Assembly (NCBI GenBank): GCA_902558895.1
Contig: CACEFS010000010.1
Location: 1 to 41,555 of the forward strand
DNA: 41,555 nucleotides
Source: an uncultured Prochlorococcus sp.
GTDB taxonomy: Bacteria; Cyanobacteriota; Cyanobacteriia; PCC-6307; Cyanobiaceae
Reading direction: 5' to 3'
Under the pieces are notes generated by a model. That model was not told where the DNA came from. It worked only from the letters and a program-made list of their open reading frames with translations, and ran no database searches. The translations under genes and the position numbers were made by a program. Shown in pieces: positions 12,931-22,179 of this stretch. The stretch's first letter is position 1, and each line of letters starts with the position of its first letter.

Positions 12931-13005
12931 CTTTAACCTAAAGAACCCACAACTATTCATAGGCAATGCTTGAGCAGCTAGCAGTGGGATTAGGAATCTT
13001 TTCAT
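12913..13005 (-). pseudogene. Orphan signal-peptide fragment (30 codons)
   Basis: Directly after the stop of the NTF2-like gene (TAAATG) a minus-strand frame encodes MKRFLIPLLAAQALP and then unrelated residues before a stop at 12913-12915. The first ~14 codons closely match those of the PDZ gene (9810) and the lipoprotein gene (2550) at DNA level. No mature protein follows, and it runs into the 3' end of the opposing 86-aa gene. It looks like the stump of a deleted secreted-protein gene. Confidence 0.6.
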
Positions 13006-13399
13006 TTATTCCCATGTGGTCATATCAGTAGAGCCTTGAGATCTTTGCATCCAAGAATACTTCCAAGTACCATTTACATTTTTAAAAATGCAAGTATAAG
13101 TTGAAAGATCTTTATTTTGATTTCCTTTATAACTGAAGATTTCATTTAAAGTAAAAACTGCGTAAGCTATCTCACCGTAAATTTCAATTTTGTGGGTTTT
13201 GATTAGTTCTGATGATTCTGCAACTAAGTCTTTACTATCAAACATTCCCATTAATCCCTTAGCAGATATTGGATTTCCACTTGGTCTTACAGCTAAAAAA
13301 TCCTCTTGTCTCGCCATTTACAAGCCATCCTTGCCCAAAATTAGTGCGAACAGAATCTCTTAAGTCTGTTTCCCAAGAACCATTACTAATACTGGCCAT
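13006..13399 (-). pseudogene. NTF2/SnoaL-like gene with a frameshift near the 5' end
   Basis: The long frame (13006-13317, 103 aa: MARQEDFLAVRPSGNPISAKG ... YTCIFKNVNGTWKYSWMQRS) is an NTF2/SnoaL-like domain. Upstream, in another frame, ATG 13397-13399 starts a peptide of about 28 residues (MASISNGSWETDLRD ... FGQGWLVN) that looks like the first helix of the same fold. It loses frame at the AATGGCG junction near 13317; restoring two bases would give WLVN-MARQED. The gene is therefore frameshifted, or truncated to an internal ATG. Family members of about 130 aa fit the joined length. Confidence 0.65.
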
Positions 13400-13527
13400 T
13401 TAATTAGTGCTATTAGTGCGATTTACCCAATATGTCCATATATTCACTTATAAGTACTTGAAGTGGAGTGTATATTATCTTCTCTCTAAATTCTTTAAAA
13501 CCCTTGTGGTAGTTTGGCTTTTGGGTA

Positions 13528-13599
<72 letters not shown>

Positions 13600-13609
13600 A
13601 ATTTAAAAG

Positions 13610-13691
13610 TGGGCCGGGTTGGATTTGAACCAACGTAGGCAGAGCCAGCGGATTTACAGTCCGCCCCCTTTAACCACTCGGGCACCGACCC
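13610..13691 (-). tRNA. tRNA-Tyr (GTA)
   Basis: The 82-nt gene has acceptor GGGTCGG/CCGGCCC (one T-G pair) with discriminator A, anticodon stem GCGGA/TCCGC around loop CTGTAAA (anticodon GTA), a long class-II variable arm, and T-arm GGTTCAAATCC. It lies 10 bp upstream of tRNA-Thr on the same strand, so they are probably one transcript. Confidence 0.95.
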
Positions 13692-13793
13692 CCACTATTT
13701 GAACTTATCAGTTAATGGACACTTTGTGTTAAATTGTTTTGGTTTTTTTGTTTCTTTCTAGATAGCATTTGTAATGAAAAGACTTTATTGATG

Positions 13794-14234
13794 ATGAATA
13801 TTTTATTGATAAATGGCCCAAATCTAAATCTTTTGGGCACTAGAGAACCTGAAATATATGGCAATAAAACATTGAGTGATATAGAAGAAGATTTAACTAA
13901 AGTTGCTATAAGAAAAAGTATTAATCTTGAATGTTTTCAAAGCAATCATGAAGGAGAAATAGTAGATAAAATTCAGGATGCTGTAAAAAATTTCCAAGGC
14001 ATTCTTATAAATGCTGGTGCTTTTACTCATACCTCTATTTCTATTCGCGATGCTTTGATAGGATCAAAAATTCCATTTGTAGAGTTACATATTTCAAATA
14101 TCTTTAGCAGAGAAGATTTTCGTAAAGAATCTTTTCTTACAGATAAAGCTATAGGAATTATTAGTGGATTCGGGATATCAAGTTATTCGTTAGCTCTTGA
14201 AGGAATCATTGGATATTTAATTAGTAAGGATTAA
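13794..14234 (+). CDS. aroQ: 3-dehydroquinate dehydratase, type II
   Basis: Dehydrates 3-dehydroquinate to 3-dehydroshikimate in the shikimate pathway. The 146-aa protein shows the full type-II motif set: [17 protein letters not shown] (catalytic Arg17 and Tyr22), [20 protein letters not shown] (His79), VELHISNI (His99) and REDFR (Arg110). The frame is open upstream to 13734, but the family N-terminus [12 protein letters not shown] fixes the start at 13794 (or the adjacent ATG 13791). Its stop is immediately followed by the miaE ATG. Confidence 0.95.
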   Translation: MNILLINGPNLNLLGTREPEIYGNKTLSDIEEDLTKVAIRKSINLECFQSNHEGEIVDKIQDAVKNFQGILINAGAFTHTSISIRDALIGSKIPFVELHISNIFSREDFRKESFLTDKAIGIISGFGISSYSLALEGIIGYLISKD

Positions 14235-14843
14235 ATGCTAGTCGATTTTAAAAGGCCTTCTTCTCATATTAAATATTTATCGTCATTGACCTCAGATCAG
14301 TGGATCAAACTCGCCTTATCTAATCCAATAGATATTCTTATTGACCATGCTCATTGTGAAAGAAAAGCAGCAGGAGTAGCTATTCAATTGATGTTTAGAT
14401 ATCCATCAGAACCAAATCTGGCAGAAGTTCTAAGTCCAATAGCGAGAGAAGAATTAGAGCATTTTGAAAAAATACTTTATTTTTTAAAGGATCTCGGACA
14501 TTCTCTTGAGTCCTTAAAACCGCCTCCATACGGATCTGAATTGTCCAAGAATGTAAGAAAGGAAGAGCCCAATAGAATGCTGGATAGTTTCTTAATCGCA
14601 GGACTTATTGAAGCAAGAAGTCATGAAAGATTGAGCTTGCTTGCGCTGAATTCTGAAGATAAATCGTTTAAATCGCTTTATGAGTCTCTGCTTGAAAGTG
14701 AGGCAAGACATTTTGGAGTTTACTGGAAACTAGCGCAAACTAAATTCTCTAAAAATCAAACTTTCAAAAGGTTAGAGGAATTGTCTGAAATTGAGTCATC
14801 AATACTAGCTGAAACTTTTGTATTGCCAAGGGTACATAGCTAA
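14235..14843 (+). CDS. miaE: tRNA 2-methylthio-N6-isopentenyladenosine-37 hydroxylase
   Basis: The 202-aa protein is a MiaE-type non-heme diiron hydroxylase of the ferritin-like superfamily, acting on modified A37 of tRNAs. Iron-ligand candidates are in AHCERKAAG (Glu42), EELEHFEKI (Glu73, His76), LIEARSHERL (Glu126) and SEARHFGVY (Glu155/His159). It abuts aroQ and is followed 14 nt later by cobI, suggesting one operon. In oxygen-evolving cells the O2-dependent hydroxylation is always feasible. Confidence 0.9.
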   Translation: MLVDFKRPSSHIKYLSSLTSDQWIKLALSNPIDILIDHAHCERKAAGVAIQLMFRYPSEPNLAEVLSPIAREELEHFEKILYFLKDLGHSLESLKPPPYGSELSKNVRKEEPNRMLDSFLIAGLIEARSHERLSLLALNSEDKSFKSLYESLLESEARHFGVYWKLAQTKFSKNQTFKRLEELSEIESSILAETFVLPRVHS

Positions 14844-14857
14844 AATTAATAAAAAAA

Positions 14858-15613
14858 ATGATAATAAACAAGTTCTTAAGTTTACTTAATCGATATAAAA
14901 TTGATTCACCAACATTCACCATCGTTGGTGTAGGTCCTGGAGATCCATCGCTTTTAACAATTGCTGCTGTGGATGCAATAAAAAAAGCGAAAGTTATAGT
15001 TTTTCCAATATCAGATGATAATAAAAAGAGTTTCGCTGCAGAAATAGTCAAGAAATACACCAAATTTAAAAAAAATATACCTATCATCTTTCCAATGGCT
15101 AGGAAGAATTTTGATCCTGATGAAATATGGTCTAACGCAGTAGAAAAAATTGTTAAATTTATAAAAAATGGTGAATCAGTTGTTTTACTTTGCCAAGGAG
15201 ATACCTCAATATTTGCAAGTTCTTCTAATATTTTGAGGTTAATAAAAAATAATCATGCTGAAATTATTACCAAAACCATACCTGGTATTTCCTCTATTTC
15301 AGCAGCAGCAGCTTTGAATGATTTTGATTTGGCAAAAAAAGGCGAGACCTTGATCATCAAAGAATGCCCTTCTTCAGAATCTGAATTAATAACCCTAATT
15401 AGGGAAAGTAAGGCAAAAAAAACGGTGTTGGCCATTATGAAAGTTGGCAAAAGATGGAATTTAGTTAGGCAAATTTTAAAAAAAGAGGATATCATCGATA
15501 CATCATTAATAGCCTTACGTATTGGGATGCCTGATCAAATTATTCAATATGCATCAGAATATAAAAAGGATTTCATGCCTTATTTTTCTTTGATTTTGAT
15601 AAGGTTCGATTAA
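14858..15613 (+). CDS. cobI: Precorrin-2 C20-methyltransferase
   Basis: A 251-aa SAM-dependent tetrapyrrole methylase of the cobalamin (pseudocobalamin in picocyanobacteria) pathway. The SAM-binding motifs are GVGPGDPSLLTIAAVDAI (24-41), LLCQGDTSIFASS and IPGISSISAAAALNDFDLA. The C20 methyltransferase assignment comes from the YxIPGISS..AAA pattern and length near 250. Its stop overlaps the next ATG by one base (TTAATG), so it is coupled with the DUF1823-like gene. Confidence 0.85.
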   Translation: MIINKFLSLLNRYKIDSPTFTIVGVGPGDPSLLTIAAVDAIKKAKVIVFPISDDNKKSFAAEIVKKYTKFKKNIPIIFPMARKNFDPDEIWSNAVEKIVKFIKNGESVVLLCQGDTSIFASSSNILRLIKNNHAEIITKTIPGISSISAAAALNDFDLAKKGETLIIKECPSSESELITLIRESKAKKTVLAIMKVGKRWNLVRQILKKEDIIDTSLIALRIGMPDQIIQYASEYKKDFMPYFSLILIRFD

Positions 15614-16098
15614 TGCATAGAAAAGAAAAATTCGTTGAGAATCAATTTACATGGCCAATATGTAAAAAACTATTATTTCTTATTCTTGAAGATAAGGTAA
15701 GTGATGTATTTGTTTGTGAATTGGTTTGGGAAAGACTTTTTTATACTAAAAAACTCTCTATAAATGATTGGGCCTTTAGCTCATTAACTCCTTCTTATTG
15801 GTCAGAAAAATTTAAAAAAGCTCCTCAAATCATTTCAGAGCGGCCAGCCTCAGTACATTTGACTCGATCAATTCCAAAAGACTATAAACAGGGATTGAAA
15901 AATTTTCTTCTTTTTAAAGGTTATAAGATTAATGAACTCTATCCAAGAAGAACTAGAAGAGCGACGGCAGTAAATTGGTTGATTTATTGGGCGATTGAAA
16001 ATGATTGTTTTTCAAAAGATAATGGATTAATGCCAAGTCCTAGTTCACCCCCTGTTAATCCAGTTAAAGGACATTTTGGCGATCCAGAAATTAAATAA
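15613..16098 (+). CDS. DUF1823-like conserved cyanobacterial protein (161 aa)
   Basis: The sequence shows VCELVWERLFY, SERPASVHLTRSIPKDYKQ and LLFKGYKINELYPRRTRRAT followed by VNWLIYWAI. This basic, highly conserved core resembles DUF1823, a family of cyanobacteria and plastid-bearing eukaryotes whose function is unknown to me. No membrane segment or signal peptide; the C-terminus is Pro/Ser-rich (MPSPSSPPVNPVKGHFGDP). It overlaps the cobI stop and precedes der by 74 bp. Confidence 0.7.
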   Translation: MHRKEKFVENQFTWPICKKLLFLILEDKVSDVFVCELVWERLFYTKKLSINDWAFSSLTPSYWSEKFKKAPQIISERPASVHLTRSIPKDYKQGLKNFLLFKGYKINELYPRRTRRATAVNWLIYWAIENDCFSKDNGLMPSPSSPPVNPVKGHFGDPEIK

Positions 16099-16172
16099 GT
16101 TTTTTTGGATAAGGTAAATGATTGTATTAAAGGTATAGTTGTAATGGATACTACTTTCTTTGGAGAGAGCAA

Positions 16173-17546
16173 TTGATTCTCCCTACAATAGCAATTATCG
16201 GAAGACCGAACGTAGGGAAATCTACCTTAGTTAATCGTCTTTGCCAAAGTAATGATGCAATAGTATTTGATAAACCTGGTGTTACAAGAGATAGAACTTA
16301 TCAAAATGCTTCATGGGGAGGTAAGGAATTCCAAATAGTTGATACTGGAGGTTTAGTTTTTGATGATGATAGTGAATTTCTCCCAGAAATAAGGACACAA
16401 GTTTTCTTGGCTCTAGAAGAGGCTTCACTTGCGTTACTGGTGGTCGATGGGAATCAAGGCGTTACTGATGGTGATTTATCAATAGCAAAATGGTTAAGAA
16501 ACTCAAGCTGTAAAACAATTGTTGCTGTAAATAAATGCGAATCTACCACTCTAGGAATATCACTAGCTTCAGAGTTCTGGAAATTAGGATTGGGCGAACC
16601 TAACCCTGTTTCGGCTATTCATGGTTCAGGTACTGGAGATCTTTTAGATCTTGTTATTGGCGAACTTCCTGAAAATAATATTAAGGATGACGAAGAAAAA
16701 ATAATGATGTCAATTATTGGTAGGCCTAATGTTGGTAAATCTAGTTTGTTAAATTCAATCTGTGGAGAAAAAAGAGCAATAGTTAGTGATATAAGTGGTA
16801 CGACAACTGATTCAATAGATACGCTTATTAAAAAAGGTGATAATCATTGGAAAATTATTGATACTGCGGGTATTAGAAGAAAGAAAAATGTTAAATATGG
16901 TACTGAATTCTTTGGTATTAACAGGGCTTTTAAATCAATAGATAGAAGTGATGTTTGTGTGTTAGTTATAGATGCGGTTGACGGAGTAACTGATCAAGAC
17001 CAGAAGCTGGCTGGGCGAATAGAAGAACAAGGCAGAGCTTGTATAATTGTTGTTAATAAATGGGATCTTGTAGAGAAAAATAGTTCAACAATTTATCAAG
17101 TAGAAAAAGAACTTAGATCTAAACTTTATTTTTTACATTGGTCAAAAATGATTTTTACATCTGCCTTAACTGGTCAAAGAGTTGATAATATTTTTGAACA
17201 TGCTCTCAATGCTGTAAATCAACATAGAAGAAGAGTTACAACATCAGTAGTTAATGAAGTACTTAAAGAATCAATCAGTTGGAAAAGTCCTCCAACGAAG
17301 AGAAGTGGCAAGCAAGGTAGGCTTTATTACGGTACTCAAGTAAAGAACAAACCTCCCACTTTTACTCTTTTTGTAAATGACCCTAAATTATTCGGAATAA
17401 CTTATAGAAGATATATTGAAAAACAAATTAGAGTAAATTTAGGCTTTGAAGGTACTCCGCTCATTTTACTTTGGAGAGGAAAACAGCAAAGAGCTTTAAA
17501 CAAAGAAGTCGAAAGAGAAAATATTGAGTTAATTCAAAAAGATTAA
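16173..17546 (+). CDS. der: GTPase Der (EngA), ribosome biogenesis
   Basis: The 457-aa protein has two tandem GTPase domains and a C-terminal KH-like domain, needed for 50S assembly. G1 motifs are GRPNVGKST (10-18) and GRPNVGKSS (183-191); G3 are DTGG and DTAG; G4 are NKCE (about 120) and NKWD. The KH region starts near residue 365. The start is TTG at 16173 preceded by GGAGAG, and it gives the family N-terminus [16 protein letters not shown]. It overlaps the next gene by one base. Confidence 0.95.
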   Translation: MILPTIAIIGRPNVGKSTLVNRLCQSNDAIVFDKPGVTRDRTYQNASWGGKEFQIVDTGGLVFDDDSEFLPEIRTQVFLALEEASLALLVVDGNQGVTDGDLSIAKWLRNSSCKTIVAVNKCESTTLGISLASEFWKLGLGEPNPVSAIHGSGTGDLLDLVIGELPENNIKDDEEKIMMSIIGRPNVGKSSLLNSICGEKRAIVSDISGTTTDSIDTLIKKGDNHWKIIDTAGIRRKKNVKYGTEFFGINRAFKSIDRSDVCVLVIDAVDGVTDQDQKLAGRIEEQGRACIIVVNKWDLVEKNSSTIYQVEKELRSKLYFLHWSKMIFTSALTGQRVDNIFEHALNAVNQHRRRVTTSVVNEVLKESISWKSPPTKRSGKQGRLYYGTQVKNKPPTFTLFVNDPKLFGITYRRYIEKQIRVNLGFEGTPLILLWRGKQQRALNKEVERENIELIQKD

Positions 17547-18460
17547 TGAATTTGCTAACCAAATTTTCTGTTGGTCAATACGTACATGGTAATAGAAGTT
17601 GGCTAAGAATTATAGATAGTAGATTAAAGATAATTATCGTAATGATATTTTTAATCACTCCAATTTGGGCAGGTCCAATATGGAGATTGAGTTTAGTTGG
17701 TTTTTTACTATTAATTACTTTTTTAAGTTTATTGCCATCTAGAGTATGGTGGAGATCATTATTTTTTCTCTCATGTTTGTCACTATTAATTGGATGTATA
17801 TCAATACTTGCCTCGTCTGATATTCAATCTCTTGATGGCTACTTAAGAAATCCTAATGAGTTGCAAGTAGTACTTGAAAGCCAAAAAGAATGGAATATTT
17901 TGCAAATTCCTTCGCAGAAGATATGGTTTATAAATGTTGGTCCCTACAACTTATCAAGAAAAGCCTTTGAACTAGGAATAAAAACCTCCACTTTGATATT
18001 TACTGTTATTCATAGTGTGAATTTGATGCTTTTAACTACATTGCAGGAAGACATTGTATGGGGATTAAGTTGGTTTATGTATCCATTAAGAAAGATTGGA
18101 TTGCCAACTAGTAAGTGGCTTTTTCAGTTGTTAATTGCATTACGTTTTATTCCTCTTGTGCAGGAAGAACTTCAAAATATCATCAAATCAGTGTCAGTTA
18201 GATCAATAAATTTTCGAAATTTAGGGCTAAAGAAATCCTTTAATGTTTTATTAATCTTAGTGGAAAGGTTATTTCAAAATATATTTCTGAGAATTAATCA
18301 TGGAGCAGAATCATTACTCTCAAAGAAAAAAATTATTATAAAAACCAACAGATTTAGAACTTTTTATCCTTCAAAATCTCTCAATGTAATTGTTAATACA
18401 TTATCGATTTGTTTTATTTGCATAGCAATTTTTCTTAGAAAACTGTATGGTGCATTATAA
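17546..18460 (+). CDS. EcfT/CbiQ-family transporter transmembrane protein
   Basis: The 304-aa protein has about six membrane helices and the EcfT-type layout: YVHGNRSWLRIIDSRLKIIIV near the N-terminus and a C-terminal cytoplasmic coupling region (LIALRFIPLVQEELQNIIKS, then SVRSINF) that would contact energising ATPases of an ECF importer. The ATPases and S component are not in the window. Substrate is unknown; the vicinity of cobI hints at cobalt or a vitamin, weakly. A one-base overlap couples it with der. Confidence 0.75.
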   Translation: MNLLTKFSVGQYVHGNRSWLRIIDSRLKIIIVMIFLITPIWAGPIWRLSLVGFLLLITFLSLLPSRVWWRSLFFLSCLSLLIGCISILASSDIQSLDGYLRNPNELQVVLESQKEWNILQIPSQKIWFINVGPYNLSRKAFELGIKTSTLIFTVIHSVNLMLLTTLQEDIVWGLSWFMYPLRKIGLPTSKWLFQLLIALRFIPLVQEELQNIIKSVSVRSINFRNLGLKKSFNVLLILVERLFQNIFLRINHGAESLLSKKKIIIKTNRFRTFYPSKSLNVIVNTLSICFICIAIFLRKLYGAL

Positions 18461-18479
18461 ATAACAAAATATTTTAGGT

Positions 18480-18746
18480 TTGAGTTCTGAGCGTTATTTA
18501 AACCATCCAACATTTGGCATGTTATACCAAGTTTCTCCTGGAAATGATGGGAGAGATATTTATGCGACTTTATATGCTCAAAAAATGTTTTTCTTGGTGG
18601 AAGTTCGACAGAGAGAAGTTTTTTTTGAAGTTATACCTTATTTAGATGCCCGTAATCAGGCTGAATTAAACCTTCAAAAAGCTAGAAGAAATGGCTCTGA
18701 AGAACTATCTAAATGGGAGAATTTATTTACGCAAACTTTCTTATAA
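18480..18746 (+). CDS. pipX: PII-interacting protein X
   Basis: The 88-aa protein matches PipX: ERYLNHPTFGMLYQVS..., DIYATLYAQKMFFLVEV and a C-terminal helical pair ending FTQTFL. PipX is a cyanobacterial coactivator of the nitrogen regulator NtcA and partner of PII, so it links 2-oxoglutarate/ATP status to nitrogen gene expression. The start is TTG 18480. It is followed 3 nt later by pipY, the conserved arrangement. Confidence 0.92.
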   Translation: MSSERYLNHPTFGMLYQVSPGNDGRDIYATLYAQKMFFLVEVRQREVFFEVIPYLDARNQAELNLQKARRNGSEELSKWENLFTQTFL

Positions 18747-18749
18747 AAG

Positions 18750-19385
18750 GTGAACCCTGCAAATTATTTAAAAATAAAAAATAAAATACCATCAAATGTA
18801 AATATTCTTGCCGTAAGTAAAGGATTTAAAAGTCAAGATATCAAGATTATTCAAAATATAGGTCAGAACGATTTTGGTGAAAGTAAGGTTCAAGAGGCGT
18901 TTGAAAAACAATCAACCTTAAAGGATCTTAAAGAAATAAATTGGCACTTTATTGGAAGAATTCAAAGTAATAAAATAAGAAAAGTAGTTCAAAATTTTAA
19001 ATACATTCATTCAGTAGATTCATTTGAAAAATTGCAAAAAATTTCTAATATTTCTCTTCAAGAAAAGAAATGTCCATTAATAATGTTGCAGGTTAAGTTG
19101 AGTGAAGATCCTACTAAAGGAGGTTTTAAACCTGAATTTTTAATATTGAAATGGAAAGAAATTCAGAAGTTGAAAAATATTTCATTAACCGGTTTGATGA
19201 CTATCAATCCTAAAGGACTTAGCTCTAAAGAAAATTCAGTGTTGTTCAAAAAATGTCGTGAACTTGCTGATTCACTGCAACTACCAGATTGTTCCATGGG
19301 GATGTCAGGTGATTGGGAAGAAGCTATTGACGCTGGATCAACTTGGTTAAGATTAGGATCAATAATTTTTGGAGGAAGATCCTAA
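18750..19385 (+). CDS. pipY: PLP-binding protein PipY (YggS/PLPBP family)
   Basis: A 211-aa single-domain PLP-binding protein of the YggS/COG0325 family, which keeps PLP and amino-acid pools balanced. The PLP lysine is in NILAVSKGF (about residue 24). Other family motifs are DFGESKVQEAFEK, WHFIGRIQSNKIRKV, SVDSFEKL, GLMTINPKG and a C-terminal MGMSGDWEEAIDAGSTWLRLG with the phosphate-binding loop. Start GTG 18750. The pipX-pipY pair is typical for cyanobacteria. Confidence 0.92.
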   Translation: MNPANYLKIKNKIPSNVNILAVSKGFKSQDIKIIQNIGQNDFGESKVQEAFEKQSTLKDLKEINWHFIGRIQSNKIRKVVQNFKYIHSVDSFEKLQKISNISLQEKKCPLIMLQVKLSEDPTKGGFKPEFLILKWKEIQKLKNISLTGLMTINPKGLSSKENSVLFKKCRELADSLQLPDCSMGMSGDWEEAIDAGSTWLRLGSIIFGGRS

Positions 19386-19463
19386 TTAGTTATTTTTTTA
19401 TAAAAATCTTATCTATAAACTTGCAGTAAAGTTCAACTAACGTTATCTAAGTATAGGTAGTTT

Positions 19464-19508
19464 ATTCATGTAAAAAATGAATCTATTGCTTAAGGTTCTT
19501 AAACCTTA
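19464..19508 (+). other. Two stem-loops in the sepF leader
   Basis: Upstream of sepF are ATTCAT/ATGAAT (19464-19469 and 19477-19482, loop 7 nt) and the perfect 7-bp TAAGGTT/AACCTTA (19491-19497 and 19502-19508, loop CTTA). No T tract follows, so they look like leader structures rather than a terminator. Confidence 0.4.
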
Positions 19509-19535
19509 GTAATCAATTTCAAGAGGATTTAAAAG

Positions 19536-20111
19536 GTGTCACTTATTTCTAGATTAAAGGCAGTTGTTGCAGGGGATGAGTATCTCGAGGATGATTTTGA
19601 TGAGTTGGATTATGAGTCAGAGGATGATTTAAATGATATTAATAATTTCAAACAAAATTCAAGGAATCCAAATGCTCTTGTAAATTCAAATCCATTTGAT
19701 TTTATGAATAATAATAGATCATCTAAAGTGGTTGGTATGCCTGGGATCTCAAATTTATCCTCAGAAGTTAACTTAATGGAACCAAGAAGTTTTGATGAGA
19801 TGCCTCAAGCTATACAAGCATTAAGAGAGAGAAAAACTGTAATTCTCAATTTAACTATGATGGATCCTGATCAAGCTCAAAGAGCGGTTGATTTTGTTGC
19901 TGGGGGCACATATGCAATTGATGGACATCAAGAGAGAGTTGGTGAAAGTATTTTTCTTTTTGCACCAAGTTGTGTAAATGTAACTAGTTCAACTCCAGAA
20001 GAAGCTTCTCCTTCTTCAGGGCCTACAGAAAATACACCACAATACAGTTTGGGTAAACATACTACTCCTGAACCAGCATGGGGTAATTCTAAATTAAGTG
20101 CTTATTCATGA
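19536..20111 (+). CDS. sepF: Cell division protein SepF
   Basis: The 191-aa protein starts with an amphipathic membrane-binding helix ([15 protein letters not shown]), followed by an acidic, Asn-rich linker (about 17-80). The SepF domain runs from about 80 to 150 ([20 protein letters not shown], then [20 protein letters not shown] and [10 protein letters not shown]). It tethers FtsZ to the membrane in Gram-positives and cyanobacteria. The last ~40 residues are Pro/Ser/Thr-rich. Start GTG 19536, with GAGGA upstream. proC follows 7 nt later. Confidence 0.93.
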   Translation: MSLISRLKAVVAGDEYLEDDFDELDYESEDDLNDINNFKQNSRNPNALVNSNPFDFMNNNRSSKVVGMPGISNLSSEVNLMEPRSFDEMPQAIQALRERKTVILNLTMMDPDQAQRAVDFVAGGTYAIDGHQERVGESIFLFAPSCVNVTSSTPEEASPSSGPTENTPQYSLGKHTTPEPAWGNSKLSAYS

Positions 20112-20118
20112 TTAATCT

Positions 20119-20931
20119 GTGACAGATAAAATTGCGATTATTGGTTTTGGAAATATTGCAAGCGCCATAGTTACCCCTCTGTTAGATAACAAATTAATTC
20201 AGCCAGGCGATGTTTTTTGTGTTGTAAATACAGAAAAAAGTTTAGAAAACATAAAAAAAAATTATAAACATAATATAAACGTCTATAAATCAGGTTCTAA
20301 GGAGTCAAAAATAATTTGGGATTGTGAATATAAACTTCTTTCGGTAAAACCCCAACAATTAAATGATATAAGTGAGGCCCATCATAAAAAAAATAAGGAA
20401 AATTTAATAGTTTCAATTCTTGCCGGGGTTTCAATAAATAGACTTACTCAAAACTTTCCTAATCATAAATGTGTGAGGGTTGTTACAAATATTCCAATAA
20501 CTATTGGAAAAGGTTTAACAGGGATTTCTTGGGGAGAAGAAATTACAGAAGATCAGAAACAATTTACAAAAAAATTATTTGAAAATACTAGTAAAATTTA
20601 TGAATTTACTGAAGATTATCTTGATATATTTTTAGCTTTAACTTCGTCAGGTCCTGCAATTATTGCTTTAATTATAGAAGCATTAAGTGATGGAGGATTA
20701 AGTGGGGGATTACCAAAAATAATTTCAGAGGAACTTGTTATGGAAATGATACTAGGGACTATTTGTCTAATAAAGGAAAATAAACTTACTACTTCTGAGC
20801 TTAAAAATTTAGTAACCTCTCCAGGTGGAACAACTATTTCTGCTTTAAGGGTTTTAGAAAAAAAGAGTGTGAGGTCAGCATTAATGGAATCAATAGTTTC
20901 AGCTAGTAATCGAAGTAAAGAGTTTCGTTAG
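20119..20931 (+). CDS. proC: Pyrroline-5-carboxylate reductase
   Basis: Final step of proline synthesis. The 270-aa protein has the Rossmann motif IGFGNIASAI (8-17), SVKPQQL, ILAGVSINRLTQ, VVTNIPITIGKGLTGISWG and the catalytic C-terminal domain with TSSGPAIIALIIEALSDGG and LVTSPGGTTISALRVLE. Start GTG 20119. It is the last gene of the pipX-pipY-sepF-proC set and is convergent with the glycosyltransferase gene, with a 5-bp gap. Confidence 0.94.
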   Translation: MTDKIAIIGFGNIASAIVTPLLDNKLIQPGDVFCVVNTEKSLENIKKNYKHNINVYKSGSKESKIIWDCEYKLLSVKPQQLNDISEAHHKKNKENLIVSILAGVSINRLTQNFPNHKCVRVVTNIPITIGKGLTGISWGEEITEDQKQFTKKLFENTSKIYEFTEDYLDIFLALTSSGPAIIALIIEALSDGGLSGGLPKIISEELVMEMILGTICLIKENKLTTSELKNLVTSPGGTTISALRVLEKKSVRSALMESIVSASNRSKEFR

Positions 20932-20936
20932 GTTTT

Positions 20937-22094
20937 TCAATTATCTTTTAAGTTCATATAAACTTTTTCAAGTGAATTTATATTTTTAGCAATTGTGTAT
21001 CTCTCAAGTATACGTTCTCTAGCTTTTTTTCCAAGATCTTTTGTAAATGAAGGGTGTTCCACAAGAATTGGAATTATAGTTTTTAATTGTGCAGCCACAT
21101 TATCAGTCGAAATTACTATTCCTGCTCCGTTATCTAAAACTTCGCCATCAGCTCCGGCATCTGTAGCTACACAAGCAGTACCAGCAGACATTGCCTCTAA
21201 AAGTGATAATGATAAACCTTCTACTAAGCTTGGTAAGAAAAATACTTCTGCTATTTGCATTATTGCTATTCTAGTTTCTAAATCTAATTCGGCACCCCAC
21301 CAAATTAATTTCCCATTACCAAGGTTAGAAAAACTATTTTCAAGTGTTGGCCTCATTGGTCCTTCCCCAACAATAACTAATTTGCAATTTTGAGTTTTTG
21401 TTTGGCGCCAAGAACGCAAAAGTGCCTCGATATTTTTCTCATTTGCAATTCTTCCCATATATAAAAAGATTCTTTCTTTTCCAAGTTTGTTTTTTACTTG
21501 ATCATATTTTTTACTTTTTTCGCAAAAAGGTTTCCAAATATTTTCATCAACGCCGTTTGGAATAATTATTTGTTTTTCTGTAGGTACTCCTAATTTCTCA
21601 AGAACATTTTTTTGAGGTTCAGAAAAAATAATTATTTTATCGAACTTTGCTAAAGAGGGAGCATAAAGTTGATATGTTAATTGTTGAGTGCTCGCAGTTA
21701 GATTTCTATTTTTTGCATCAAATGGCGGATGAAATGTTCCTATAAGAGGCACATTAATTTCATTACAGAGCTCTGGAAGTCTAAAGTCTAAAGGAGATAA
21801 AGTTAGGCTTGCATGTACTATGTCAGGTTTTAATCTTTCCAATGATAGCCTTAGTTCTTTTTCTGCCCTGGGCGAGGGTATTGTATAAACTTGAGATTTA
21901 ATTAAATATGGGAGACTTACATCAGGATCATTTGCAAGAAATAATGGGTTTGATGAATTTGAACTAGAGGGTTTGTCGAAATGAATAAAACTAATTTTAT
22001 GCCCTCTGGCCTTTAATTCCTTAGTAGTTGAATTACCGTAAGTTACATTTCCACAAAAAGGGGATTTTTTCCCTAACCAGGCAATATGAACCAC
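20937..22094 (-). CDS. GT4-family glycosyltransferase (385 aa)
   Basis: A GT-B-fold transferase. The N-terminal domain has KSPFCGNVTYGNSTTKELKA, and GTFHPPFDAKNR is in the acceptor-side pocket. The C-terminal nucleotide-sugar domain shows LYMGRIANEKNIEALL, LVIVGEGPMRP and the E-x7-E motif in SLVEGLSLSLLEAMSAGTAC. Substrate is not evident; lipid or polysaccharide glycosylation is possible. The gene is on the minus strand and 85 bp from recO. Confidence 0.85.
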   Translation of the reverse strand: MVHIAWLGKKSPFCGNVTYGNSTTKELKARGHKISFIHFDKPSSSNSSNPLFLANDPDVSLPYLIKSQVYTIPSPRAEKELRLSLERLKPDIVHASLTLSPLDFRLPELCNEINVPLIGTFHPPFDAKNRNLTASTQQLTYQLYAPSLAKFDKIIIFSEPQKNVLEKLGVPTEKQIIIPNGVDENIWKPFCEKSKKYDQVKNKLGKERIFLYMGRIANEKNIEALLRSWRQTKTQNCKLVIVGEGPMRPTLENSFSNLGNGKLIWWGAELDLETRIAIMQIAEVFFLPSLVEGLSLSLLEAMSAGTACVATDAGADGEVLDNGAGIVISTDNVAAQLKTIIPILVEHPSFTKDLGKKARERILERYTIAKNINSLEKVYMNLKDN

Positions 22095-22179
22095 ATTAAT
22101 TGAATTAACTATTTATTAAGTTAACAGGCAAAGGCGCCATGATCATATTTTTTAAATTTTTTAATGCTTCATGAAAATG

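Noticed and set aside
20995-21393. Plus-strand 132-codon frame inside the GT4 gene
   Set aside because: Antisense shadow of a gene with strong family motifs.
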